From NCBI RefSeq assembly GCF_009829325.1, contig NZ_VUOS01000017.1, positions 1-64,000 of the forward strand: a DNA stretch of 64,000 nt, given 5' to 3'. Source of the DNA: Nocardia sp. CY41 (lineage in GTDB: Bacteria; Actinomycetota; Actinomycetes; Mycobacteriales; Mycobacteriaceae). Positions 26,652-34,674 of this stretch are shown one piece after another (positions within the stretch are counted from its first letter, which is position 1; each line of letters opens with the position of its first letter). The position numbers were made by a program, and so were the translations under genes. The notes under the pieces are model-generated. The model ran no database searches. It was not told the origin of the DNA and worked only from the letters and a program-made list of their open reading frames with translations.

Positions 26652-27530
26652 ATGACCAGGTGGGACACCTCGAACATCCCCGATCAGAGCGGTCGGAAGT
26701 TCATCGTGACAGGGGCAAACAGCGGCCTGGGGGCCGAAACGGTGCGCGCGCTTGCCGCCGCTGGGGGCGAGGTGGTGCTCGCCTGCCGGAACGTCGCCAA
26801 GGGGGAGCGGGTGGCCGCCGGGCTCGGTGACCGGGCGGAGGTACGCGAACTGGACCTGGCCGATCTCGCTTCGGTGCGCGCGTTCGCCGAGGGCATCGAT
26901 CGGGCCGATGTGCTGATCAACAACGCGGGCGTGATGGCACTGCCCGAAGGACGCACCGCCGACGGGTTCGAAAAGCAGATCGGCACAAACCATCTCGGTC
27001 ATTTCGCGCTCACCGGGCTGCTGCTGGACAAGATTTCCGACCGTTTCGTCACCGTATCCAGCGGCGCGCACCAGGTCGGCAAGATCGACTTGGACGATCT
27101 GAACTGGGAGCGGCGCAAGTATCAGCGCTGGGCCGCCTATGGGCAGGCCAAGCTGGCCAACCTGATGTTCGCTCGCGAGCTGCAGCGCAGGTTGACCGCG
27201 GCGGGATCCGCGAAAGTCTCGGTCGCCGCGCATCCCGGCTACGCCTCCACCGAGTTGCAGTCGCACACCGAGTCGTTCCTCGACCGCGTGATGTGGGTGG
27301 GCAACCGGGTGTTCGCGCAGAACGCCGCGATGGGCGCGCTGCCGACGTTGTACGCGGCGACCGCCGACGTCCAGCCCGGCGGCTACTACGGGCCCACGGG
27401 GCTCGCCGGCATGCGCGGATACCCGGGGCCGTCCGGCTCGTCGAAAGCGTCCAGGGACGAGAAGGTCGCCGCCGACCTGTGGCAGCTGTCCGAGAAACTG
27501 ACCGGAGTCACCTACGACTTCACGAACTGA
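26652..27530 (+). CDS. Short-chain dehydrogenase/reductase
   Basis: This 292-residue classical SDR shows the Rossmann fingerprint FIVTGANSGLGAETVRALAA (T-G-x-x-x-G-x-G), the D-x-x-D-L-A pattern at LDLADLASVRAF, DVLINNAGVM (N-N-A-G), and the catalytic Ser-Tyr-Lys set in TVSSGAHQVG and YGQAKLANLMFA. The C-terminal half (GYASTELQSHTESFLDRVMW) is like retinol dehydrogenase/protochlorophyllide-reductase-type SDRs widespread in actinobacteria. The substrate is not predictable. It starts opposite the AMP ligase with an iron box between them, and lies 95 bp ahead of the AhpD/CMD gene. Oxidoreductases are common partners of ECF41 sigma factors, one of which is encoded 3.4 kb on. Confidence 0.88.
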   Translation: MTRWDTSNIPDQSGRKFIVTGANSGLGAETVRALAAAGGEVVLACRNVAKGERVAAGLGDRAEVRELDLADLASVRAFAEGIDRADVLINNAGVMALPEGRTADGFEKQIGTNHLGHFALTGLLLDKISDRFVTVSSGAHQVGKIDLDDLNWERRKYQRWAAYGQAKLANLMFARELQRRLTAAGSAKVSVAAHPGYASTELQSHTESFLDRVMWVGNRVFAQNAAMGALPTLYAATADVQPGGYYGPTGLAGMRGYPGPSGSSKASRDEKVAADLWQLSEKLTGVTYDFTN

Positions 27531-27559
27531 AGCGTTGTGACCCACGTCTCATAACCTGG

Positions 27560-27586
27560 TGTCACACTCCATCTTTCCGCGTCGTC
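27560..27586 (+). promoter_or_regulatory. ECF41-type promoter before the CMD gene
   Basis: TGTCACA, a spacer of exactly 16 nt and CGTC match the published ECF41-group promoter as I recall it (TGTCACA-N16-CGTC). Transcription would start near 27593, leaving a 33-nt leader before the CMD start codon. Confidence 0.65.
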
Positions 27587-27625
27587 CTCTTGATGAACCA
27601 CAAGGAACGGCAAAGGACGGAAATC

Positions 27626-28096
27626 ATGGAACAGCGCTTCGAACTCTTCGCCAACCCGGTCGGCGGCAGCTTCATCAAGCGGCTCACGATGGCGTCCAAG
27701 GTGATCAACGACTCCACTCTGGATGCCGCGACCTACGAACTGGTGAAGATTCGCGCCAGCCAGATCAACGGCTGCGGCTACTGCACCGACATGCACACCA
27801 AGGACGCGGCGCACGCCGGTGAGACCTCCGTGCGGCTCAACCTGATCGCCGCATGGCACGAGGCCACCGTCTTCACCGAGGCCGAGCGCGCCGCACTGGC
27901 GCTCACCGAGGAGGCCACCCGGATCGGCGACGGCCGTGCGGTGAGCGACGCGGTGTGGCAGGAGGTGCGCAAGCACTACGACGACGACCAGATCGCCGCC
28001 CTGATCGCCGCCATCGCGATGATCAACGCCTGGAACCGGATGAACGTCATCGCCCGCACGCCCGCCGGTGATTACGTGCCCGGTCAGTGGGGGTGA
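27626..28096 (+). CDS. AhpD-like carboxymuconolactone-decarboxylase-family protein
   Basis: The 156-residue protein starts MEQRFELFANPVGGSFIKRL and carries the AhpD redox motif ASQINGCGYCTDMHTKDA (C-x-x-C plus H three residues on), used for peroxide or alkylhydroperoxidase-type chemistry. The following HAGETSVRLNLIAAWHEA and ALALTEEATRI are standard for this subgroup. ATG 27626 is preferred (GGACGG 6 bp upstream); an in-frame ATG at 27593 would lie right at the predicted transcription start. This CMD subgroup is the classic neighbour and target of ECF41 sigma factors, and the promoter upstream fits that. The sigma factor itself is encoded 2.8 kb downstream, separated by DAHP synthase and two unrelated genes. 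Confidence 0.88.
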   Translation: MEQRFELFANPVGGSFIKRLTMASKVINDSTLDAATYELVKIRASQINGCGYCTDMHTKDAAHAGETSVRLNLIAAWHEATVFTEAERAALALTEEATRIGDGRAVSDAVWQEVRKHYDDDQIAALIAAIAMINAWNRMNVIARTPAGDYVPGQWG

Positions 28097-28356
28097 GCCG
28101 GTTCGTCGGGCACGGCCCGCGCCGTTCGCGGCCTCCTTCCGGCGGGACCGCGAACGGTGCTCACGCGCAACAACACCGGCCGATCAACGGTTTCCGAGCG
28201 AAGGAGCGCCACGCGGCGTTCGTTCGCGGCTCGATGTGCATGCCGGCGGCGAAGACTGCCGGGACGCGCTCGGCAGCTGTCGGTGGCGTTCCGGACTCGG
28301 TCGGTCGACCACTTCGGGCGAAACACGCCGCGCCGACACCGTGGCCGATGACACAG

Positions 28357-28385
28357 TTCACCGATCGGTTGCAGGCTGGTACTGT
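28357..28385 (+). promoter_or_regulatory. Putative sigma-70-type promoter of the aro leader
   Basis: TTCACC at 28357-28362, a 17-nt spacer and TACTGT at 28380-28385 form a moderate promoter. Its expected start, 7-8 nt later, coincides with the GTG of the leader peptide, so the transcript would be leaderless. Confidence 0.45.
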
Positions 28386-28392
28386 CCCTGAC

Positions 28393-28464
28393 GTGCAGCG
28401 CGTGTATTTCTGGTTTAGCAAGCCGGCCCAGGGTGGGCTGGTCTGCGGCTACCACGTGCGCTGA
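28393..28464 (+). CDS. Aromatic-rich leader peptide upstream of DAHP synthase (attenuator)
   Basis: A GTG-started frame of 23 residues, MQRVYFWFSKPAQGG and eight more ending in YHVR, ends 84 bp before DAHP synthase. It carries Tyr-Phe-Trp-Phe in a row near the start and another Tyr near the end, one residue for each end product of the shikimate pathway. Leader peptides rich in the product amino acid are the hallmark of ribosome-mediated attenuation, and an aromatic leader upstream of a type I DAHP synthase gene has been described in Corynebacterium. I see no Shine-Dalgarno sequence; the promoter placement suggests leaderless translation. A hairpin GCCCA-GGG-TGGGC lies inside the peptide gene (28426-28438), just where a ribosome stalled on the aromatic codons would leave off. 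Confidence 0.6.
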   Translation: MQRVYFWFSKPAQGGLVCGYHVR

Positions 28465-28478
28465 CGAACTTCCACCCC

Positions 28479-28545
28479 GAGCCGGACGCTGGACCGGCTC
28501 GACGGGATTCGCATCCGTGGGTCGGCCTCGAGAAAAGGAACCCAC
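28479..28545 (+). promoter_or_regulatory. Attenuator hairpins before DAHP synthase
   Basis: GAGCCGG (28479-28485) pairs with CCGGCTC (28494-28500). A second stem, GTGGGT (28517-28522) with ACCCAC (28540-28545), holds the AAAAGGA ribosome site of DAHP synthase in its loop. No T tract follows either stem, so control of translation initiation is as likely as transcription termination. Confidence 0.5.
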
Positions 28546-28548
28546 GAC

Positions 28549-29661
28549 ATGACAACCGCAGCCGACGTCGACGCACGGCATTCCGATCTGGATGATCAAC
28601 GCACTCTCAACGTGAGCCCGCTGCGCTCGCCGGCGGAAGTGCGTCGCGTGCATCCGATCACCGACGCGCTCGCCGACACCGTCCGCGCGGGACGCAAGGC
28701 CACTGTCGACGTGCTGAACGGCGCGGATGATCGCCTGATGGTGATCGTCGGTCCGTGCTCCGTGCACGACCCCGCCGCGGCGCTGGACTACGCGCGCCGT
28801 CTGGCGGCGAAGGCCGCCGAACTCGGCGACCGGCTGCATGTGGTGATGCGGGTCTACTTCGAGAAGCCGCGCACCAGCCTGGGCTGGAAGGGCCTGATCA
28901 ACGACCCGCACCTGGACGGCTCGTTCGACGTCAACACCGGATTGGGCTTCGGCCGCAAACTGCTGGTCGACATCACCGCCCTCGGTCTTCCGGTGGCCTG
29001 TGAGTTCCTGGATCCGATCACTCCGCAGTACATCGCGGATCTGGTGTCCTACGGGGCGATCGGGGCGCGCACCGCCGCCAGCCAGGTGCACCGCCAGCTC
29101 AGCAGCGCGTTGTCGATGCCGGTCGGTATCAAGAACGGCACCGACGGCGACGTCCAGGTGGCCGTGGACGGCGTGCGCGCCGCGGCTGCCAGTCACGTGT
29201 TCCCCGGCACCGACCTCGACGGTCGTGCCGCGCTGATCCGCACCACCGGCAATCCGGACTGCCACGTGATCCTGCGGGGCGGCAGCACCGGGCCGAACTA
29301 CGACGCGGCTTCGGTCGCCGAGGCGTGCCTGCGACTGGAGAAGGCGTCGTTGCCGCAGCGGATCGTGGTGGACGCCAGCCACGGCAACAGCAACAAGGAC
29401 CACAACAAGCAGGTCGACGTGGTCACCGACATCGCGCGGCGGCTGGCGGCGGGTGAGCCCGGTGTCGTCGGCGTCATGCTGGAGAGCTTCTTGGTGGCCG
29501 GACGCCAGGATCTGGCCCTCGGCCACGCCGACGAACTCACCTACGGGCAGTCGATCACCGACGCGTGCCTGGACTGGGAGACCACCGCCGCGCAGCTGGA
29601 CCATTTGGCCGACGCGGTTGGGCGGCGGCGCGAATCGTCAGCAGCCGAGCACACCCAGTAA
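28549..29661 (+). CDS. aroF: 3-deoxy-7-phosphoheptulonate (DAHP) synthase, type I
   Basis: The 370-residue enzyme condenses phosphoenolpyruvate and erythrose 4-phosphate, the first step of aromatic amino acid synthesis. Motifs of the AroF/G/H class are plain: LMVIVGPCSVHDPAAALDYA (PEP site), VMRVYFEKPRTSLGWKGLIN, GARTAASQVHRQLSS, PVGIKNGTDG, and VDASHGNSNKDHNKQ (metal His). Mycobacteria mainly use a type II enzyme, so this type I copy may be an isozyme. The leader peptide with Tyr, Phe and Trp codons points to attenuation control. The stop overlaps the end of a convergent methyltransferase gene by 24 bp. A symbol of aroG would be equally defensible. Confidence 0.93.
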   Translation: MTTAADVDARHSDLDDQRTLNVSPLRSPAEVRRVHPITDALADTVRAGRKATVDVLNGADDRLMVIVGPCSVHDPAAALDYARRLAAKAAELGDRLHVVMRVYFEKPRTSLGWKGLINDPHLDGSFDVNTGLGFGRKLLVDITALGLPVACEFLDPITPQYIADLVSYGAIGARTAASQVHRQLSSALSMPVGIKNGTDGDVQVAVDGVRAAAASHVFPGTDLDGRAALIRTTGNPDCHVILRGGSTGPNYDAASVAEACLRLEKASLPQRIVVDASHGNSNKDHNKQVDVVTDIARRLAAGEPGVVGVMLESFLVAGRQDLALGHADELTYGQSITDACLDWETTAAQLDHLADAVGRRRESSAAEHTQ

Positions 29662-30177
29662 GTCGCCGGAGGCGATGGTCCGGACAGAAAAGTCTGCCTC
29701 GGTCAGGTGTTCGGTCAGCCGGGCGAGCGGCGGCTTCGGACTGGTCGGAGCCGCGGCGTCGGGTGTGCCGTACCCGTAGAACAGGCCCAGCGTCGCGCCC
29801 GGCGCCAGCAGTCGCCGGATCAGTGCGAGTTCGGCGGTGGGGCGCTTGGTCCAGAACAGGTTGACATTGACCGCCAGTATTTTGTCGAAACCCGCCGCGC
29901 CGGCCCCGGTCGCGCGCAGCAGCCGGTCCGGGTCCAGGTCGGCGAGGTCGGCATGCACCAACCGGACCCGGCCCGACTCCAGCCGCGCGGCATGTCGTCT
30001 GCCTGCCCGGGAGACGGCGGTGGCGGAGCGCTCGACACCGACGACCATGCCGTCGATCGCCTGCTCGGCGAGGTAGCCGATCGAATCACTGGAACCGGGG
30101 CCGATTTCCAGCACCCGGTCGGCCGGCCGCACCGCCATGGTGCGCACGATCCACGCGAATCGCGGGTCGGTCGTCAT
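29638..30177 (-). CDS. Class I SAM-dependent methyltransferase
   Basis: The ATG at 30177 overlaps the stop of the GNAT gene by 4 bp, giving 179 residues. The Rossmann motifs are VLEIGPGSSDSIGYLAEQ (motif I, E-x-G-x-G), VVGVERSATAVSRA (acidic end of strand 2), VRLVHADLADLD (motif II), and FDKILAVNVNLFW (post II). The rest is a typical small-molecule methyltransferase lid of DUF-like kind, and the substrate is unknown. Tight coupling with the acetyltransferase suggests a two-gene operon. Confidence 0.85.
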   Translation of the reverse strand: MTTDPRFAWIVRTMAVRPADRVLEIGPGSSDSIGYLAEQAIDGMVVGVERSATAVSRAGRRHAARLESGRVRLVHADLADLDPDRLLRATGAGAAGFDKILAVNVNLFWTKRPTAELALIRRLLAPGATLGLFYGYGTPDAAAPTSPKPPLARLTEHLTEADFSVRTIASGDLLGVLGC

Positions 30178-30794
30178 CGTGCGCGAGCTTCGCCCGGCGC
30201 CTGGGCGCTCGGCGTCCGGCGGTGGCGGAATTCGGCGGGCCAGTCGTCCGCCGGACCGGGCGGGTCGGTGCGCAGGCGGGCGGCGAGCCAGTGATCGCGG
30301 CGTCGACCGCGCTGAATGCTGCCGAGCCGGGACAGGCCCTCGTAGTGAAACCCGGTGTGGCGCGCGACCGCGGCCGACGCGTAGTTGCCCACGAACGCGC
30401 GCCAGGCGATCCGCTCCAGGGCCAAGCCGTCGGCGCGGAACCCGAATTCGCACACCAGATCGACCGCCTGCGTCATCAGGCCGCGCGACCGCTGCGCCGG
30501 GGCGAGCCAGAAACCGATCTCGGCCGCGCTCTCGTCGCGCTCGCCCAGACCGATCATGCCGATCACCGGTCCGTCGGCGCGCAGCCGGAGAGCCCAGGTG
30601 GGGCTGCGCGCCGCCCAACCCGGGACGACCATCTCATCGATGAAGGTCACGGCGCTGTCGCGGACGTACGGCACCGGGATGGTCACCCACTCCGCGATGG
30701 CCGGGTCCTGACAGCACTCGGTGATGGCGTCGACATCGGCCGCCGTCGGAGCCGACAGCCAGATCGTTCCGTTCGACAGCGCGTGGTGGTCCAT
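30174..30794 (-). CDS. GNAT N-acetyltransferase of RimJ/RimL type
   Basis: The 206-residue protein starts MDHHALSNGTIWLSAPTAAD and follows the RimJ/RimL layout: L-x-x-P-T-x-x-D-x-x-A start, IGMIGLGERDESAAEIGFWL, the acetyl-CoA loop APAQRSRGLMTQAV (R/Q-x-x-G-x-x with A in place of the usual G) and the tail strand NYASAAVARHTGFHYEGLSR (N-x-x-S-x-x-V-x-x-x-x-G-F). Related proteins acetylate ribosomal proteins, antibiotics or small amines. The target is unknown. It heads a two-gene minus-strand operon and starts 100 bp from the divergent ECF41 gene. Confidence 0.85.
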   Translation of the reverse strand: MDHHALSNGTIWLSAPTAADVDAITECCQDPAIAEWVTIPVPYVRDSAVTFIDEMVVPGWAARSPTWALRLRADGPVIGMIGLGERDESAAEIGFWLAPAQRSRGLMTQAVDLVCEFGFRADGLALERIAWRAFVGNYASAAVARHTGFHYEGLSRLGSIQRGRRRDHWLAARLRTDPPGPADDWPAEFRHRRTPSAQAPGEARAR

Positions 30795-30804
30795 CGCGCC
30801 ATGC

Positions 30805-30831
30805 TGTCACGGAAGGGCCCGGCGAATCATC
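30805..30831 (+). promoter_or_regulatory. Candidate ECF41-type autoregulatory promoter
   Basis: TGTCACG, a 16-nt spacer and CATC differ from the ECF41 consensus TGTCACA-N16-CGTC at two positions. It lies 64 bp before the ECF41 gene in the right direction. Confidence 0.4.
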
Positions 30832-30895
30832 CCGGAACTGCCTGCCGCCGATGCGGCGCGGGGCGGCTGTCGCCCGGACCGTAGACTTCCCCTCG

Positions 30896-31807
30896 ATGGT
30901 TGCCGCGCTGCTTTCCGACCTGTTCGAGTCACATCGGGCGCATCTGCTCTCGGTCGCCTATCGGCTGACGGGCAGCGTCGGCGATGCCGAGGACGCGGTT
31001 CAGGAAAGCTGGTTGCGCTTGGCGGGCGCGCACCAGTCCGAGATCGACGATCTGCGGGCCTGGCTGACCACCGTGGTGAGCCGGATCTGCCTGGACCGTC
31101 TGCGGAGTGCGGCGGCGCGGCGGGAGAGTTACGTGGGTCAGTGGCTGCCGGAACCGGTGGTCACCGCACGCACTCCCTCGAGCACTCCGGATCCGCTGGA
31201 AGCCGTGGTGCGCAAGCAGGAGTGCCGGTTCGCGGCGCTGGTCGTGCTGGACACCCTGACGCCGCCGCAGCGCGTGGCTTTCGTGCTGCACGACGGGTTG
31301 TCGGTGCCGTTCGACGAGATCGCCGACATCCTCGGCATTTCGGCCGATGCCGCGCGGCAGCTGGCGGTGCGCGCCCGCAAGGCGGTGACGCAGGCGCCGC
31401 AACCGGTGCCCGATGCCGAGCACGAGGCCGCCGTACAGCGCTTCCTCGTCGCGCTGAGTTCCGGTGACGTGGCCGCCGTCGCCGCGGCGCTGCACCCGGA
31501 CGCGGTGATGATCGGCGATGCCAACGGCACCACCGCCACCGCGATCAACGTCCTGCACGGTGCGGATCGCATTGCCCGCTTCTACCTCGGCCTGGTGCGC
31601 AAGTACGGCCTGGCGGAGGCGTCGCCGGTGTACGAATTCGTCTCGGTGAACGGGCAGTTGGGTCTGAAGGTCGCGGCGCGTCCGGCGGAGGAAGGCCGAA
31701 GCGGGTATCCCGCGCGGGTGGTCGGCTTCACCGTGCGGGACGGGGCGGTCTGGGGGACGTACGATCTGGCGAACCCGGCCAAGTTGGGCGGCATCCGGCT
31801 GGGTTGA
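30896..31807 (+). CDS. sigJ: ECF41-group (SigJ-like) RNA polymerase sigma factor with SnoaL-like C-terminal domain
   Basis: From ATG 30896 the protein has 303 residues. Region sigma-2 is at about 8-75 (LLSVAYRLTGSVGDAEDAVQ ESWLRL) and sigma-4 at 110-160 (VLDTLTPPQRVAFVLHDGLS, then FDEIADILGISADAARQLAV). The linker contains YVGQWLPEP, the W-L-P-E-P signature of ECF41 sigma factors. A SnoaL/NTF2-like domain follows (185-300) ending NPAKLGGIRLG; in this group it acts in cis in place of an anti-sigma factor. Candidate ECF41 promoters are found before this gene and before the CMD gene 3 kb upstream, so a small regulon can be proposed. The signal sensed is unknown. Confidence 0.85.
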   Translation: MVAALLSDLFESHRAHLLSVAYRLTGSVGDAEDAVQESWLRLAGAHQSEIDDLRAWLTTVVSRICLDRLRSAAARRESYVGQWLPEPVVTARTPSSTPDPLEAVVRKQECRFAALVVLDTLTPPQRVAFVLHDGLSVPFDEIADILGISADAARQLAVRARKAVTQAPQPVPDAEHEAAVQRFLVALSSGDVAAVAAALHPDAVMIGDANGTTATAINVLHGADRIARFYLGLVRKYGLAEASPVYEFVSVNGQLGLKVAARPAEEGRSGYPARVVGFTVRDGAVWGTYDLANPAKLGGIRLG

Positions 31808-32150
31808 GTCCGGCGGGGACGACATCGGTGCGTGCCCCGGCACGCTCGCCGAGCGCTTCGGGGGAGAGACGGAGAACGTGCCCGGCTGGTCGGTGCTGCC
31901 GGGTGGACGTCGCACCGAGCACCGCGCCCGCCGCTGGCGCCGGCGTCGCCCGGCGCGGGAGCTCGACGGCGAGTAGGACGCCCGCTCGCCGCTTTACCAC
32001 CCGTTGACGGAGGCCGCCGAACCGGTTTCCGGTGGGTGATTCCGGACCGCGTCTGTTTGCGCGGAGCCCGTTCGATCGCGCGCGGAACTCCCGACCTGGC
32101 CCGGTGGCAGGGGGCGCGGAGAGATAGAGAGAGGGGGCTACTCTCCGGTT
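31808..32150. other. Intergenic stretch without a supported gene
   Basis: Frames are open here by base composition, but none is recognisable. The last 30 bp contain a GA-rich tract (GAGAGATAGAGAGAGGGGG) that probably provides the ribosome site for the aminotransferase gene. Confidence 0.4.
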
Positions 32151-33317
32151 ATGCCCTCGCGACATCAGACCGTTGCCCGCCTGCGCCCCTTCGCGTCCAC
32201 CATCTTCGCCGAGATGACCGAACTCGCCGTCCGGCACGACGCGGTCAACCTGGGCCAGGGCTTTCCCGACACCGATGGGCCCGCGAGCATGCTGGAAGCA
32301 GCGCGTCGCGCCATCGCCGACGGACTCAACCAGTACCCGCCGGGGCGCGGCATGCCGGTGCTGCGCCGGGCCGTGGCCGACGACCGGGCGCGGCGCTACG
32401 GGACCGATTACGACCCGGATTCGCAGGTGCTGGTGACGGTGGGCGCGACCGAGGCGATCAGCGCGGCGGTGCTCGGCTTGGTCGAACCCGGCGAAGAGGT
32501 GGTGCTGATCGAGCCGTACTACGACTCGTACGCCGCGGCGGTCGCGCTGGCCGGAGCCCGGCGGCGCACGGCACGCCTGGTGGCCGACGGGGATCGGTTC
32601 GTCCTCGACCTGGACAGCCTGCGCGCCGCGATCACCCCCGCGACCCGGATGCTCATCGTCAACTCGCCGCACAACCCGACCGGCACGGTGCTCGGACGCG
32701 CGGACTTGCAGGCGATCGCCGACATCGCCTGCGAACACGACATTCTGGTGCTCACCGACGAGGTCTACGAGCACTTGGTCTACGACAACGCCGAACATGT
32801 CAGCCTGGCCACCCTGCCGGGCATGGCCGAGCGGACGGTCGTGGTGTCGAGCGCGGCGAAGACCTTCAGCGTCACCGGGTGGAAGACCGGGTGGGCGTGC
32901 GGGCCTGCCGAGCTGATCGAAGGGGTGCTCGCGGCCAAGCAGTTCCTGACCTTCGTAGCGGGCGGCCCGTTCCAGCCCGCTGTGGCACACGCGATCGCTC
33001 ACGAGCTGGGCTGGGTCGCCAAGCTGCGGGAAAGCTTGTCCGAGAAGCGTCTACGGCTCTCCGCCGCGCTCGCCGACACCGGGATGCGGGTGTACCAGAG
33101 CGCGGGCGGCTACTTCGTCGTCGCCGATATCACTCCGCTCGGCGCGGGCGACGGCCTGGCGTTCTGCCGTGCATTGCCCGAGCGGCTCGGTGTGGCGGCG
33201 GTGCCGGTCATCGCGTTCGCCGACGACACCGCCGCCTGGAGTCACCTGGTGCGTTTCACGTTCTGCAAGCGGGACGAGACGCTGGAGGAAGGGGTCCGGC
33301 GGTTGCGTCGCGGCTGA
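32151..33317 (+). CDS. dapC: Class I/II PLP-dependent aminotransferase (DapC-like)
   Basis: This 388-residue fold-type I aminotransferase shows HDAVNLGQGFPDTDGP, QYPPGRGMPVLRRAVADD, TVGATEAISAAVLGLVEPGE, the PLP-binding NSPHNPTGTVLG and LTDEVYEHLVYD, and the Schiff-base lysine in SSAAKTFSVTGWKTGW, with a final Arg in VRFTFCKRDE. In M. tuberculosis the gene in this position (Rv0858c) is assigned as N-succinyldiaminopimelate aminotransferase of lysine and wall-peptide synthesis. Close relatives also act on methionine or kynurenine, so the exact substrate is uncertain. It is close to the XPB helicase gene, as in the mycobacterial order. Confidence 0.85.
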   Translation: MPSRHQTVARLRPFASTIFAEMTELAVRHDAVNLGQGFPDTDGPASMLEAARRAIADGLNQYPPGRGMPVLRRAVADDRARRYGTDYDPDSQVLVTVGATEAISAAVLGLVEPGEEVVLIEPYYDSYAAAVALAGARRRTARLVADGDRFVLDLDSLRAAITPATRMLIVNSPHNPTGTVLGRADLQAIADIACEHDILVLTDEVYEHLVYDNAEHVSLATLPGMAERTVVVSSAAKTFSVTGWKTGWACGPAELIEGVLAAKQFLTFVAGGPFQPAVAHAIAHELGWVAKLRESLSEKRLRLSAALADTGMRVYQSAGGYFVVADITPLGAGDGLAFCRALPERLGVAAVPVIAFADDTAAWSHLVRFTFCKRDETLEEGVRRLRRG

Positions 33318-33367
33318 TCGCAAAACCTTGCCGTTAGCTGTCAGGTTTCGCTGGCATCGTGCGTGCC

Positions 33368-33922
33368 ATGGCAACCCAGTACTACACGGCGACCAGTCTC
33401 GACGGATACCTCGCCGACACGGAGAACTCGCTCACCTGGCTTTTCGAGGTCGAGGGAGCGGATGACGCGGAGGCGGGCATCGCGGGCTTCCTCGCGCAGG
33501 TCGGCGCCATGTGCATGGGCGCGACCACCTATGCGTGGATGGTGGCCAACGAGCCGCCCGAAAATTGGCACAAGAACTACGGTGATCTCCCGTGCTGGGT
33601 GTTCACCCACCGGGAGCTGCCCGCGATACCCGGCGCGAATCTCCGTTTCGTCTCCGGTGCGGTCGAGGCGGTGCACCGAGAGATGGCCGAGGCGGCAGGT
33701 GCGCGCAACATCTGGGTCGTCGGTGGCGGCGATCTGGCCGGGCAGTTCGCCGACGCGGGACTGCTCGACGACATCATGGTGAGCGTCGTCCCGGTGACGC
33801 TGGGCGCGGGCGCTCCGCTGCTGCCGCGCCGCATCCTGTCCACCCGGATGCGACTCGTCGGCGTGGAGCAGGCCGGTCAATTCGCCGAACTGCGCTATCG
33901 CCTGACTTCCGGCCCGAGCTAG
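33368..33922 (+). CDS. Dihydrofolate-reductase-like (RibD C-terminal) family protein
   Basis: The 184-residue protein begins MATQYYTATSLDGYLADTEN, the start of the RibD_C/DHFR-like fold (A-T-S-L-D-G-Y-I/L). It continues with GAMCMGATTYAWMVA, CWVFTHRELP, and NIWVVGGGDLAGQFADAGLL with the NADPH-binding G-G-G-D-L. These stand-alone proteins are common in actinobacteria and are usually called DHFR family proteins, but folate reduction has rarely been shown. The start is chosen for the family's M-A/S-x-x-Y pattern. No partner gene is evident. Confidence 0.88.
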   Translation: MATQYYTATSLDGYLADTENSLTWLFEVEGADDAEAGIAGFLAQVGAMCMGATTYAWMVANEPPENWHKNYGDLPCWVFTHRELPAIPGANLRFVSGAVEAVHREMAEAAGARNIWVVGGGDLAGQFADAGLLDDIMVSVVPVTLGAGAPLLPRRILSTRMRLVGVEQAGQFAELRYRLTSGPS

Positions 33923-33932
33923 GGGTCCTGCA

Positions 33933-34577
33933 TCAGGCCGGTATCGGCCGGGCGCGGTCGGTGGCGAGGAGCGCGGCGACCGCGCCGAGCATGGTGCCGG
34001 TGACGTAACGCTGGGTGCGCAGCCACAGCGGGCGGCCGGTGAGGAAGCTCGCCAGACCGCCCGCACCCAGGACGATCAAGCCGTTCACGGTGAGTGCCAC
34101 CGCGATCTGCACCGCGCCCAGGCACAGGCTCTGCAACCAGACCTTCCCGTGCTCCGGCGTGACGAACTGCGGGATCAGCGCCATGTACATGATCGCGATC
34201 TTCGGGTTCAGCAGGTTGGTGACCAGTCCCATGGTGAACAGCCGTCGGGCGGGATCCGTGGACAGCGTCGTGGGCGTGAACACCGAGACGCCGCCCGGCC
34301 GCACCGCCTGCCAGGCCAGCCACCCCAGATACGCGGCTCCCGCCAGCTTCACCGCCAGATACAGGCCCGGAACCACCGCGAACACCGCCGTGATCCCCGC
34401 AGTCGCCGCCGCCAGATACACCCCGAACCCCGCCGCCACCCCGGCCAGCGACACCAACCCGGCCCGCCGCCCCTGCGACACCGTCCGCGACACCAGATAC
34501 ATCATGTTCGGCCCCGGCGTGAGCACCATCCCCAACGCCGCCACCGCAACCCCCACCACCGCCGCCATCTCGATCAT
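33933..34577 (-). CDS. LysE/RhtB-family amino acid exporter
   Basis: The 214-residue membrane protein has about six helices and the family's first-helix motif GMVLTPGPNMMYLVSRTVSQ (P-G-P-N/D), then GRRAGLVSLAGVAAG, AYLGWLAWQA, and FTMGLVTNLLNPKIAIMYMA (N-L-L-N-P-K), all standard for LysE/RhtB exporters. The substrate is probably an amino acid or its derivative. Translation from ATG 34577 (MIEMAA) is preferred; a GTG-like frame extends eight residues further. It ends 10 bp from the convergent DHFR-like gene. Confidence 0.88.
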   Translation of the reverse strand: MIEMAAVVGVAVAALGMVLTPGPNMMYLVSRTVSQGRRAGLVSLAGVAAGFGVYLAAATAGITAVFAVVPGLYLAVKLAGAAYLGWLAWQAVRPGGVSVFTPTTLSTDPARRLFTMGLVTNLLNPKIAIMYMALIPQFVTPEHGKVWLQSLCLGAVQIAVALTVNGLIVLGAGGLASFLTGRPLWLRTQRYVTGTMLGAVAALLATDRARPIPA

Positions 34578-34674
34578 GACCCGATCGTCGCCCACCCCCA
34601 TCCCCTTTGTCGCGGTCCACTCGCCACCCGCTGGACGTGAAGCAACGCCTGCGGTGGCGCAACCGAGCTTTCGA

